The position numbers and the translations under genes were made by a program. Under the pieces are notes generated by a model. The model did not search any database. It had not been told where the DNA came from and worked only from the letters and a program-made list of their open reading frames with translations. DNA of 64,000 bases, from NCBI GenBank assembly GCA_002721815.1, contig PBLQ01000061.1, positions 195,147 to 259,146 on the forward strand. The letters run 5' to 3'. Shown here piece after piece: positions 17,787 to 26,624 of the stretch; positions within the stretch are counted from its first letter, which is position 1, and each line of letters opens with the position of its first letter. Origin of the DNA: Myxococcales bacterium. Its GTDB lineage: Bacteria > Myxococcota > UBA727 > GCA-2721815.

Positions 17787-18116
17787 TTAGCCCACTTGCT
17801 TGTTCATCATTTCTTCAAGTTTGCTCTTGGCAACGGCGCCCACCACTTGGTCTACGGGGCGGCCACCTTTAAACATCACCAAAGTGGGGATGGAGCGCAC
17901 GCCCAAAGAGCCGGGGGTGCCAGGGTTTTCGTCGATGTTCATTTTGCCTACTTTGACCTTGCCAGCAAAATCGGTGGCCAAGGCATCAACCGTGGGGGTC
18001 AGGGCACGGCAAGGGGCGCACCAGGGTGCCCAAAAGTCCACTAAGACCGGTTCGCTGGATTCGAGGACTTCAGATTGGAAGTTGGCGTCAGTTAAATCGA
18101 TGGTGTTTTCAGACAT
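17787..18116 (-). CDS. trxA: thioredoxin with WCAPC active site
   Basis: 109-residue cytoplasmic thiol-disulphide oxidoreductase. The active site is WCAPC (C33 and C36) where most thioredoxins have WCGPC. The rest is standard: VLVDFWAPWC, VGKMNIDENP, the cis-Pro loop RSIPTLVMFKGG and a C-terminal helix. The ATG at 18116 is chosen because aaaggagcc lies a few nucleotides upstream; a longer frame exists but adds residues not found in the family. Gly to Ala at position 34 is found in some natural thioredoxins and may shift the redox potential slightly. Confidence 0.92.
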   Translation of the reverse strand: MSENTIDLTDANFQSEVLESSEPVLVDFWAPWCAPCRALTPTVDALATDFAGKVKVGKMNIDENPGTPGSLGVRSIPTLVMFKGGRPVDQVVGAVAKSKLEEMMNKQVG

Positions 18117-18270
18117 AATTGGCTCCTTTAGGCGCAAAATAAGCGATCTGGGGCATCAAACCTCATTTTCTGGTCCGGGGCAACACCGATCGGTGCGGAA
18201 AACCAGTTTACTTTGCATTTTTTGTGGCTAAGCTTTGAGAGTACTTTTGGGGTGTGGTTAGGAGATATAA

Positions 18271-19257
18271 ATGGTTCGAATGCAGGTGAATCAGTCCGTA
18301 CCTCTAAACGAGGATGTTTTTGACGCGATTGAACGGGTCAAGAACGAAAAAAATGCTGTTATTTTGGCCCATTATTACCAGGATCCAGACATCCAAGACC
18401 TGGCCGACCATTTGGGTGACAGTCTCAAGTTGGCCCAGCTGGCACAGAAGTCTCAAGCGGATGTCATTCTATTTTGTGGCGTTCATTTCATGGCCGAAAC
18501 AGCCAAGATACTTAACCCCACTCGCACGGTGATCATTCCAGACTTGAATGCGGGATGTTCCTTGGCTGACTCTTGTCCTGCGCCCATGCTCAAGGCGTAT
18601 AAAGCGCAGCACCCTGACCATATGGTCGTCTCGTACATCAACTGTTCGGCAGGTGTGAAAGCGCTCTCCGATGTGATTTGCACTTCCTCCAATGCAGAGA
18701 AAATCATTGGCGCCATTCCTGAAGACAAAAAAATCCTCTTCACCCCTGACCAGCATTTGGGTCGTTATCTCATGGAGAAAACGGGTCGTGACATGAAGTT
18801 GTGGCAGGGGTCTTGTATCGTTCACGAGATTTTTTCTGAACGTGAGATTTTGGCGCTGAAGCAAAAACACCCGCAAGCCGATTTGATTGCGCACCCAGAA
18901 TGCGCACAAGCCATTTTGAAGCATGCGGACCACGTGGGCTCCACCACGTCGTTACTTCAGTACGCAGCGGTGACGGACACCCAAGAGCTCATCGTTGCCA
19001 CCGAAGAAGGTATTTTACATCAAATGCAAAAAGGGGCGCCCAACAAAACGTTCATTCAAGCGCCCACGCAAGAGGGCTGTGCTTGTAACGTCTGCCCACA
19101 CATGCGCTTAAATACGCTGGAGAAAATTTATCAAGCATTGGTAACCTTAGAGCCTGCCATCGAAATGGAAGAAACATTACGTTTGCGTGCTGCTTTGCCA
19201 TTGGAGCGGATGCTGCAAATTACGGCTGGCGAAGACGTGGACTGGTCGACGCCCTAA
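18271..19257 (+). CDS. nadA: quinolinate synthase
   Basis: Iron-sulphur enzyme that condenses iminoaspartate with dihydroxyacetone phosphate to make quinolinate for NAD synthesis. The three [4Fe-4S]-ligand regions are visible as FCGVHFMAE, GSCIVHE and the CACNVCPHM segment; the HYYQDPDIQDLADHLGDSL N-terminus is diagnostic. It is 328 residues, normal for the family. Ribosome site ggag precedes the ATG. The TAA stop overlaps the ATG of nadB by one base. nadC is not in the window. Confidence 0.97.
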   Translation: MVRMQVNQSVPLNEDVFDAIERVKNEKNAVILAHYYQDPDIQDLADHLGDSLKLAQLAQKSQADVILFCGVHFMAETAKILNPTRTVIIPDLNAGCSLADSCPAPMLKAYKAQHPDHMVVSYINCSAGVKALSDVICTSSNAEKIIGAIPEDKKILFTPDQHLGRYLMEKTGRDMKLWQGSCIVHEIFSEREILALKQKHPQADLIAHPECAQAILKHADHVGSTTSLLQYAAVTDTQELIVATEEGILHQMQKGAPNKTFIQAPTQEGCACNVCPHMRLNTLEKIYQALVTLEPAIEMEETLRLRAALPLERMLQITAGEDVDWSTP

Positions 19258-20813
19258 TGGACCAGCCTCAAACCATAAACGCTGATGTGTTGGTCATCGG
19301 CAGTGGCTTGGCTGGCTGCATTGCTGCCATGACCGCCGCCGATCTCGGACGACAGGTGGTGTTGGTCACCCGTTCTGCAAAGATCCAAAGTGGAAGTTCG
19401 GCGTGGGCCCAGGGTGGGATTGTATTTAAAGGGGAGGGCGACAGCCGACAATGCCTCAAAGATGACATCATCAATGCCTCAGGGGGCCACAGTTACGAGC
19501 CCGCGGTGGACCAACTTTGTAATATGGGGCCCGAGCTGGTTGAGCGTTGGTTGTTAGATCGTTTGAAAGTGCCCTTCTCAAAGAGTGAGCAGGGGGCGTA
19601 CAGTAAAACTGCCGAGGCTGCGCACAGTGTGCCTCGTATTTTGTACGCGGCAGATCACACTGGAAAAACCATTACTCAAAAATTGGTGGAGGGGGTGGTT
19701 GCCCACGAGAACGTCACGGTGATGACAGATTTAACGGCAGTGGAGTTGCTCACCACCAACCACCACAGCCTCGACTTGAATGACACTTACGAGCCCGCGC
19801 GATGTTTTGGCGCACGTTTTTGGCAGCGGGAAGATCAAAAGATTGTTGCCATTTGTGCCGAGCACACCATTTTGGCTACCGGTGGACTGGGTCAGTTGTT
19901 TTTGCACACCACGAATCCGCGAGAATCCCGTGGCGACGGTATCGCCATGGCCTACCGCGCCGGTGCGCGATGCGTGAATCTCGAATACATTCAATTTCAC
20001 CCCACCAAGTTATACCATGATAAAGAGCGGTTTTTGGTATCCGAAGCCGTGCGGGGTGAGGGGGGCGAACTCGTCGATGGTTCTGGGACACCCTTCATGA
20101 AAAGGTTTCACGAACTGGGTTCTTTGGCGCCGCGGGACGTCGTGGCGAGAGCCATTCATCAGGTCATGCTCGAACAATCGGCCAAGTGTGTCTACCTCGA
20201 TATACGTCACAAAGACGAAGTCTGGCTGAAGGAACGATTCCCCTCTATTTGGTCTCATCTAGAGAGCATCGGAATCAACATGTCCACTGATTTGATCCCG
20301 GTGGTGCCTGCGGCTCACTATGCCATCGGTGGGGTGGCGGTGGACCTCAACGGGAAAACCTCTTTGGCGCGTTTGTATGCGGTGGGTGAGACGGCTTGCA
20401 CCGGGGTGCACGGCGCGAACCGGTTGGCCAGTACGTCGCTGTTGGAGTGTTTGGTGTGGGGGTATTTGGCCGGTCAAAAAGCGGGTGACAATGATACCCG
20501 GCTGGGTTTCCCAGAATTTACACCGTGGCGTTACGAAAGCGGAAACATCGATCCTGCGTTGGTGGCCCAAGATTGGCAAACTTTGAGAAACATTATGTGG
20601 AACTATGTGGGGTTGGTGCGAACCCCACATCGCCTTGCCAGAGCGGAGAAAATGTTGCGAGAGCTGCTTTTGGAAGTGGAAGAGTTCTATAAAAAGGCAA
20701 CTCTGTCTGACAGCGTTATGGGGCTGCGGCACGGCATTCAAACCGCATTGGCGGTTACCCTCTCTGCGGCAAAGGCCAAGGTTTCTCGTGGTAGTCATTA
20801 CGTGGTCAAATAG
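19257..20813 (+). CDS. nadB: L-aspartate oxidase
   Basis: FAD enzyme oxidising L-aspartate to iminoaspartate, which NadA consumes; immediate linkage (TAATG overlap) suits hand-over of this unstable intermediate. The FAD-binding GxGxxG is VIGSGLAGC near the N-terminus. The succinate dehydrogenase/fumarate reductase-type core is present (SSAWAQGG, TGGLGQLF, VNLEYIQFHPT, HYAIGGVAVD, GVHGANRLASTSLLE) with the C-terminal helical domain carrying RTPHRLARAEKML. It is 518 residues long. Confidence 0.97.
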   Translation: MDQPQTINADVLVIGSGLAGCIAAMTAADLGRQVVLVTRSAKIQSGSSAWAQGGIVFKGEGDSRQCLKDDIINASGGHSYEPAVDQLCNMGPELVERWLLDRLKVPFSKSEQGAYSKTAEAAHSVPRILYAADHTGKTITQKLVEGVVAHENVTVMTDLTAVELLTTNHHSLDLNDTYEPARCFGARFWQREDQKIVAICAEHTILATGGLGQLFLHTTNPRESRGDGIAMAYRAGARCVNLEYIQFHPTKLYHDKERFLVSEAVRGEGGELVDGSGTPFMKRFHELGSLAPRDVVARAIHQVMLEQSAKCVYLDIRHKDEVWLKERFPSIWSHLESIGINMSTDLIPVVPAAHYAIGGVAVDLNGKTSLARLYAVGETACTGVHGANRLASTSLLECLVWGYLAGQKAGDNDTRLGFPEFTPWRYESGNIDPALVAQDWQTLRNIMWNYVGLVRTPHRLARAEKMLRELLLEVEEFYKKATLSDSVMGLRHGIQTALAVTLSAAKAKVSRGSHYVVK

Positions 20814-20830
20814 GCTGGAGCCCCTGACCC

Positions 20831-21283
20831 ATGAACACAGACTGGCTGACTCCCGTAGTTTTCGAAGAACACGTTTCCGATGAGGAAGAAAAGGTCACGG
20901 TTTCCACGCGACTCAGCGGCGACGGTATCGCGCTTATTGAAGTCAGAGGCATGGGCTCAGTGAATGGGATGAACGCCGCGGCCCAATCTTTTGAAAGAGG
21001 GTTTGCATGCCTCCAAGATGACCAAGCAATCCGCGTCTTATTGGAGCTGAACGACTTTCAAGGGGCGCCGCTGCGCGCCCAGCTTCAGTTATTAGATTGG
21101 ATGTTAAAGTATCAGAAACGTTTTGATTTTATGATCATTATAGGGGGTGAGACCAGAGCCCTAAAGATCGCACGCAAAGTCCAGTCTTGGCTGCCTTTTG
21201 GTAAGCGCATCGTTTTCGTGACAGCTTTGCAGGATGGCCTCGAGCGATTGCGGCGGCGCAGTGAGGGCGAAGGGGGTATTTAA
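20831..21283 (+). CDS. STAS/SpoIIAA-like domain protein, putative
   Basis: 150 residues, no signal or membrane segments. The central and C-terminal part, IRVLLELNDFQGAPLRAQLQ followed by FDFMIIIGGETRALKIARKV and FGKRIVFV, resembles SpoIIAA-like (STAS-related) domains in which a strand, a helix and the sequence near the last strand line up. This is pattern recognition and moderate at best. It starts 17 nt after nadB, in the same direction, and may be co-transcribed. A 47-codon frame overlaps its stop codon. Confidence 0.5.
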   Translation: MNTDWLTPVVFEEHVSDEEEKVTVSTRLSGDGIALIEVRGMGSVNGMNAAAQSFERGFACLQDDQAIRVLLELNDFQGAPLRAQLQLLDWMLKYQKRFDFMIIIGGETRALKIARKVQSWLPFGKRIVFVTALQDGLERLRRRSEGEGGI

Positions 21284-21426
21284 TGTTGAAAAAAGATTTC
21301 TTGAATACCGCCGACGCATTGCTTATCCATGTGACAACGCATGCGAAGCGTGTGTGTCACTTTACGGCTCTGTCTTTTGACAGCAGGGTCAGCAACGGGC
21401 AGACCCGGTTTTTTGTTTTTGGTTAG
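21283..21426 (+). CDS. possible 47-residue small ORF upstream of asnB
   Basis: An ATG overlapping the preceding stop (TAATG) opens a 47-codon frame that ends 14 nt before asnB. The peptide begins MLKKDFLNTADALLIHV and ends TRFFVFG. It has no recognised relatives and only two Asn codons, so a classical Asn-attenuation leader is not obvious. Most of the frame overlaps hairpins, including a terminator-like one. It may be chance; an ORF this long arises at random with a probability of roughly ten percent. Confidence 0.25.
   Translation: MLKKDFLNTADALLIHVTTHAKRVCHFTALSFDSRVSNGQTRFFVFG
21386..21420 (+). terminator. terminator-like hairpin in the asnB leader
   Basis: gggtc pairs with gaccc (or, alternatively, aacggg with cccggtt), followed by ttttttgttttt. 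Two further hairpins lie just upstream (21331-21360, gtgaca...tgtcac; 21369-21382, ctgtc...gacag). It may simply end the nad operon or act as an attenuator before asnB. Confidence 0.6.
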
Positions 21427-21440
21427 GACGATAAAGTATC

Positions 21441-23321
21441 ATGTGTGGAATTGGCGGATTTGTTGATTGGTCAGAGTCGTGGTCTCACGCACAGATCAAA
21501 GATCGACTCACCACCATCATGCATTCTATGAACCATCGGGGACCCGATGCCCAAAACACTTTTTATTCTGCCACCGACGCAGTGGCTTTGGCTCATACCC
21601 GTTTGTCCATTGTTGATTTAACTGAAAACGGTCGGCAGCCCATGTCAAATGTCGAACTGGGAACCCATTTGGTTTTTAATGGTGAAATTTACAACCACGA
21701 GGAACTTCGCGAAGAGTTGGTGGCCCAAGGCATCCAATTTCAAGGAACCTCCGATACAGAAGTCTTGCTCGTTTGGTTGAGTTTGTTTGGCATTGAGGGC
21801 TTAGCCAAAGTCGATGGCATGTTCGCTTTTTGTTTTTATGACGAAAAGAAAAAGACACTCCTGTTGGATCGCGACCCCATGGGGGAAAAGCCGCTTTATT
21901 TTGTGCATCACCCCCAACGCTTGTTTGCTTTTGCAAGCGAAACCCAAACCTTGTTAAAAGCGAATTTGAGCCATGGCCAAATTAGTGCGGATGGTTTGTC
22001 TTATTTACTGCGGCAAGGGAGTATTCCACCACCCTTTACCCATATCGACGACATCCAATTTTTACGGCCCGGTCATTTGTTGCGGGTTGACCTCAAGAAC
22101 AAAGCGGTGGACGAAAAAGTCTATTGGCAAAATCCTTTTCAAGTCGCAAGCAGCGTGTCTTTACTTTCTGACGAAGAGGCGGCACAACTTCTAGAAGGTG
22201 AAATAAAAGTTGCGTTCCAGCGGCGTCTCAGAGCGGATGTGCCGGTCGGCGCTTTTCTGTCCGGCGGGATTGATTCCACCTACGTGTGTGCCCGACTGCA
22301 AGAGGCCGGGGCGTCCGATTTAAATACATTTACAGTGGTGATGCCCAACCAGCCAGGCGATGAAAGCGTTTACGCGCGCGAGATTTCAAAACGCTTGGGG
22401 ACCACCCACCACGAAATCCCTATTGATTTAGATGCCGATAAAGATTGGCTCAACCAAGCACTGGAAGACATGGATGTGCCCAGTGTGGATGGCCCAAACA
22501 CATGGTTGGTGTCCCGTGCAGTTGCGCAACAGGGCTTCAAGGTGGCGTGCTCAGGCGTGGGAGGTGATGAACTCTTTTACGGGTATCCCAGTTTTTCTTT
22601 GGCGGCCAAAAGCAATTGGACTTCCAGTGGCTTGGCTAAGCGCATGGCACCTTTAGGAAAGACCATCGCTCCGGTGCTCAAAAAAGTCGCGTCTCACCCC
22701 AAGGGCTTGCGTGTGTTGGACGCCGTAGAGGCCGGGGTAGATGTGGCGAGTATGTGGATGGCCAAGCGCATGATTTTCTCAGAAAAAGAAATCCAAGAAT
22801 GTATCAACGATGCAATCCACCACAAGGTGAAAGCGCAAAATCCATTTGAGCGTGCCCGTGAATTGGCGTGCGATGAAGATGTGCATCCCCTTCGGCAGGT
22901 ATCTGCCTTAGAGCAGCAAATCTACATGCATGATCAATTGCTTCGCGACACTGATGCCATGTCCATGGCTCACAGCCTGGAGGTTCGCCTGCCTTTGATC
23001 GGCAAGCACATCGTAGAGGCGGTGGCGCGTGTGTCGCCCGAATGGTTGTGGCGTCACGGGCCGAAGTGGGTTTTAAAGGATTGGTTGTCTCGCAAGGGCT
23101 TCGAGGGTTTTTTCGACAGGCCCAAGCAAGGGTTTACTTTGAATTGGCCGAAAATATTAAGCGCGTATTTTAATGACAACACGATTCAATGGCATGAAGA
23201 GTATTTTGATACGTCTTTTGTTGAAGCAGAGAAAAAACGATTCTTAACGGGCGAAAGGCCTTACGGCCGTACGTTTTGTTTTCTTGCAGCGCACAAAAAG
23301 TTTGCAGAGGCTTCGGCTTAG
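21441..23321 (+). CDS. asnB: asparagine synthetase (glutamine-hydrolysing)
   Basis: 626-residue two-domain amidotransferase. The N-terminal Ntn glutaminase starts MCGIGGFVDW (Cys2 nucleophile after Met removal) with NHRGPDAQ, RLSIVDL and VFNGEIYNHEELR. The C-terminal synthetase has the PP-loop VGAFLSGGIDSTYV and a second signature in GVGGDELFYGYP. AsnB homologues also act in exopolysaccharide or antibiotic clusters, so the role may be amidation in surface-polymer synthesis instead of bulk asparagine supply. The stop codon interlocks with the opposing lipoprotein gene (4-bp overlap). Confidence 0.93.
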   Translation: MCGIGGFVDWSESWSHAQIKDRLTTIMHSMNHRGPDAQNTFYSATDAVALAHTRLSIVDLTENGRQPMSNVELGTHLVFNGEIYNHEELREELVAQGIQFQGTSDTEVLLVWLSLFGIEGLAKVDGMFAFCFYDEKKKTLLLDRDPMGEKPLYFVHHPQRLFAFASETQTLLKANLSHGQISADGLSYLLRQGSIPPPFTHIDDIQFLRPGHLLRVDLKNKAVDEKVYWQNPFQVASSVSLLSDEEAAQLLEGEIKVAFQRRLRADVPVGAFLSGGIDSTYVCARLQEAGASDLNTFTVVMPNQPGDESVYAREISKRLGTTHHEIPIDLDADKDWLNQALEDMDVPSVDGPNTWLVSRAVAQQGFKVACSGVGGDELFYGYPSFSLAAKSNWTSSGLAKRMAPLGKTIAPVLKKVASHPKGLRVLDAVEAGVDVASMWMAKRMIFSEKEIQECINDAIHHKVKAQNPFERARELACDEDVHPLRQVSALEQQIYMHDQLLRDTDAMSMAHSLEVRLPLIGKHIVEAVARVSPEWLWRHGPKWVLKDWLSRKGFEGFFDRPKQGFTLNWPKILSAYFNDNTIQWHEEYFDTSFVEAEKKRFLTGERPYGRTFCFLAAHKKFAEASA

Positions 23322-23998
23322 TAGCACCAAACTTCCCACCATCCCGGTGGGCAATAGCCTTCTTCCCAATAACCGTCATTCACGTAAACCAACTCGCAGA
23401 TGAGTTCGTTGTTGGAATCGTAGTAGCACTCTTCGGTGTAATAGGATGTGTCGATCCATTCATCCGGCTCACAGGGAACGTCCTCCCAGTGATACCAACA
23501 CTCTTGACCCTCGTATTCGCTTTGATTGGAAATGGGGTCGGATGGTGGTGGGCTGTCGGCCATGGCGCAGTAGCATTCTTCGGCCACAAAGTAGCCCCCC
23601 GCTTGGGTGCAGTTGCTTTGGCTGGCGCCATTGGGGTCGCACATGCACGTGTTGTTGATGCATTGGTACAGCGAGTTGCTGTCCCCGTAATGAGGGCCAC
23701 AGTCTTGCCATTGGACACAGCTCTCCGTGCCAGGTTCCGGGACATAGGGGTCCTCAGGGTCTTCTTGAGGATCTGAGTTATCCTCTGGCGGTGGGTCAGA
23801 GGGCTCATCGGGCTCGGTGGGGTCATTGGGCACGGGGGGGTCGCGCTCTTCATCGGCGTCATCATCGCCGCCCATAAAAATCAGTGCTTCGGCGTCCGTT
23901 TCTTGGTATTGGGTGCCGCTGTTTTCAACATCGATGGAGGACACACATCCGCCGAAAAGGAAGAGAAAACACAGAGCTTGGAGCATTCTTAAGGCCAT
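23318..23998 (-). CDS. Cys-rich putative lipoprotein
   Basis: 226 residues. The signal peptide ends in a lipobox-like FGGC (Cys18). The first ATG is kept because it gives the only positive charge (Arg4) before the hydrophobic stretch. A disordered acidic Asp/Glu/Pro linker (about 50-95) leads to a Cys-rich region with spacing reminiscent of EGF/follistatin modules (CVQWQDCG, CINNTCMCDPNG, ECYCAM) and further CWYHW and ECYYD segments to the end, WWEVWCY. No family can be named. Presumably exposed at the cell surface. No obvious ribosome site. Confidence 0.6.
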   Translation of the reverse strand: MALRMLQALCFLFLFGGCVSSIDVENSGTQYQETDAEALIFMGGDDDADEERDPPVPNDPTEPDEPSDPPPEDNSDPQEDPEDPYVPEPGTESCVQWQDCGPHYGDSNSLYQCINNTCMCDPNGASQSNCTQAGGYFVAEECYCAMADSPPPSDPISNQSEYEGQECWYHWEDVPCEPDEWIDTSYYTEECYYDSNNELICELVYVNDGYWEEGYCPPGWWEVWCY

Positions 23999-24031
23999 GA
24001 ATCCATTATCGGAGGAATTTCAAAAATGTTT

Positions 24032-25950
24032 TCAATGATTTGGATAATGTTCTTCCAACAGGCTGCTGACCCGTTCCCACTCCAACATTTTCTCTTCTAA
24101 GTCATTGTTTAATTGAGACTCTTCTTCAGACAAAGCTTGAATTGCGTCACCGGCCACCGACTTGTGGAAATCGGGAGAGAGGTAGAGATCTTGGATCTCC
24201 TGCAGTCGGCGCTCAATTTGCTCGATTTGGGCGGTAATTTGGGCCTGGTCTTTTTTGAGTTTTTGCACATTGGGCGGGCGTTTGTTGGACGCCATTTTCG
24301 TCGGGGCTGCTTTGTCTGGGGCTTTATTGGGGGTCTTGGTTCTTTTACCAGCGGCCAAGTAGTCTCTTTGGGTGGCCTGGGTGAAACTGTCGTAGTCGCC
24401 CGGATAATGAAAAGCACCATCCCATTTGAGTTCGAGGACTTCGGTGGCCAACGCTGAGAGAAAATGGCGGTGGTGAGATACGAAAATAATCGAGCCATCG
24501 TAGTCTGATAGGGCGGCCTCTAAAGCTTCAATGGCTTCCATGTCCAAATGGTTGGTGGGCTCATCGAGCAAGAGGATGTTGGGCCGCTGTTGGGTGAGCC
24601 ATGCGAACTGCAACCGTGCTGCTTCGCCCCCTGAAACCCGTTGGACTTTCTTTTTCACATCATCCGATGAAAAAAGCATTTGGCCCAAAAGGGAGCGCAC
24701 CACGGTTTCACTTTGGTCTGCCATTTTTGCCACAACCAATCCAAGAGATTGTCAGCTGATTTTTTTAAGGCCTTGAGTGGGTCTTGCGAATAATGTCCCC
24801 ATTGTACGTTGTGTCCCCATTCAAAAGAGCCAGCGCTGGGTTCTAGCTCATTCACAAGACAATTGATGAAGGTACTTTTGCCCACTCCGTTGGGCCCCAC
24901 CACTGCCAACCGAGTGCCGCGTCGCAGTTGTATGCTCAAATCTTGGATCACCGATTTGTCGTTAAAACTTTTACAAAGGTTTTTCACGCGCAAGATCTCT
25001 TTACCGCTGGTGTGACCAGCCGCAAATGAAAAGTTCGGTGCACGACGAGAACTTTGGGGCAATGGCTCTATTTTTATTTTTTCTACTTGTTTGACCCGGC
25101 TTTGCGCCTGGCGGGCTTTACTGGCCTTCGCTTTAAATCGAGAAATAAAGGCTTCGCGATGAGCGATTTCTTTTTCGCGTTTGGCGATTTCTTTTTCACG
25201 GGTTTCGCGGTCACCGGCTTTACGGGAGAGAAAATAGTTATAGTCGCCGGGATAATGCGTGATGGTTTCGTAATCCACATCCAAGGTGTCTGAGCATACG
25301 CGCAACAAAAATGTGTGGTCGTGTGAAACCAGTAACAAGCAGCCACGGTATTGGGATAGAAAATTTTCCAGCCAATGAATGGCCATCAAGTCCAGATGGT
25401 TGGTGGGTTCATCCAACAAAAGAACATCGGGGTTACCGATCAGTGTTTTTGCCAGAAGAACTCGAAGCCGGTAACCGCCCGATAAGGTGTGGAGCGCGTT
25501 GTTGTGATCCTGCGCTGGAATCCCAAGACCTTCCAAAATCTGAGCGGCCCTAGGGGCCAAGGTGTAGCCATCGGTGCTGGCCAACACATCCTGGTGTTTG
25601 GCATAGGCGGCTTCATCCAGTTGCTGGTCTCCATGTTCAGCTGAGTCGAGAGCCCTTAAGGCTTCAAATGCTTCAGGTTGCCCGGTCATGGCCACATCCA
25701 AAATGGGCCATTCGAGCCAAGGGGAAAAATCCTGCTCCAAGAATCCAATGGTGGTACCGCTCCGAGAGGTGACATCTCCAGAGGATGCCTCCTCCTGACC
25801 CGCTAAAATGCGCAGGAGGGTGGATTTACCGGACCCATTGGCGCCCACCAAACCGTAACGCTTCCCGCTTTCCAGGGGCAGCTGCACCTTTTTGAAGAGA
25901 ACGCGACCGGCAATGGTTTTTTCCAGTTGGTTCAGGGCCAGTAAGCTCAC
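24032..25950 (-). pseudogene. ABC-F family ATPase interrupted by a frameshift
   Basis: Duplicated-ATPase ABC-F protein (Uup/EttA/YheS-like translation factor type). The 5' part has Walker A GANGSGKST, LSGGYRLRV and LLDEPTNHLDL, then a linker and a second Walker A, GPNGVGKST. The frame breaks near 24724-24728, a run of five A on the coding strand, after NLLDWLW. The other frame continues with ADQSETVVRSLLGQMLFSS, VSGGEAARLQFA, LLDEPTNHLDM and the C-terminal coiled coil. One extra A would restore a single frame of about 640 residues. The start is the GTG at 25950 with gggagg upstream; a frame to 26034 would overlap the divergent gene. Sequencing error, real inactivation or -1 frameshifting are all possible. 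Confidence 0.8.
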
Positions 25951-26027
25951 TGTTTTGGGTCCTCCCTGGTTGAATCCTGAGGTTTTAGGCGGTAAAGCAA
26001 GCGAGCACAACCCGCATGGAGCCATGT

Positions 26028-26606
26028 ATGTCACCTTACCAAAAATATGAAATGTATAAGTTAATCCATCTCTTTGGAATTTTCCTCACCTTTGTGGTTT
26101 TGGGTGGACTCGGTCTGCATGTGATGAATGGTGGGGCGAAAGAGACCAACCAACAACGAAAGTTGGTGGCCATTTTGCACGGCCTTGGCGTCTTTCTCAT
26201 CCTTTTGGGCGGATTTGGCACTTTGGCCTATGTGTACAAAATTGCGGGAAGCAGCCAGATGGCCAACGGTTTAGAGCCTTGGGTCATGATGAAGTTGGCC
26301 ATTTGGTTCGTTTTGGCCATGGGCTTAATGTTATTTTACCGGCTGCCCAAATTGGGATTGGTGCTTTTCATTGTGCTGCCGTTTTTAGGTTTGACTGCAG
26401 GCTATGTGGCCATCAAAAAACCATCCTTTGGTGGTGGAGAAAGCAGTGAATCCGCATCCGGCGGTGGCGGCGTCGGTGTTGGCTCGGGCGGGTCAGGCGG
26501 GTCAGGCGGGTCTGGCAGCGCTAACGAGGTGGTGGGAACACAAGTGACTTACAAGAGTTCTGCCAACGATGTTCAAATTAATAAAGGGTGTGCCTGCGGC
26601 AAATAA
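26028..26606 (+). CDS. four-helix membrane protein with Gly/Ser-rich tail
   Basis: About 192 residues with four predicted membrane helices: LIHLFGIFLTFVVLGGLGLH, ILHGLGVFLILLGGFGTLA, WVMMKLAIWFVLAMGLMLF and LGLVLFIVLPFLGLTAGYV. His residues in helices 1 and 2 recall small haem- or metal-associated integral membrane proteins, but I cannot assign a family. After helix 4 comes a disordered Gly/Ser linker encoded by 9-bp repeats, then a Cys-containing tail (KGCACGK). The start is uncertain between ATG 26016 and ATG 26028; ggag at 26018 favours the latter. It ends 18 nt before the second ABC-F gene and may be co-transcribed. Confidence 0.6.
   Translation: MSPYQKYEMYKLIHLFGIFLTFVVLGGLGLHVMNGGAKETNQQRKLVAILHGLGVFLILLGGFGTLAYVYKIAGSSQMANGLEPWVMMKLAIWFVLAMGLMLFYRLPKLGLVLFIVLPFLGLTAGYVAIKKPSFGGGESSESASGGGGVGVGSGGSGGSGGSGSANEVVGTQVTYKSSANDVQINKGCACGK
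26487..26513 (+). repeat. 9-bp tandem repeat encoding Gly-Gly-Ser
   Basis: Three consecutive copies of ggcgggtca (the last with a terminal t) inside the membrane protein gene encode a Gly-Gly-Ser linker; copy number could vary by slippage. Confidence 0.8.
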
Positions 26607-26624
26607 GGCACCAGTGGGGCTATC

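Noticed and set aside
18240..18270. A ggttcgaatgc string resembling a tRNA T-loop at the nadA start
   Set aside because: No acceptor, D or anticodon stems surround it; it is the nadA start region.
24625..24740. Two separate ABC-F genes instead of one
   Set aside because: The C-terminal part alone lacks a Walker A and the N-terminal part alone lacks a second signature motif; together they form one canonical ABC-F protein.
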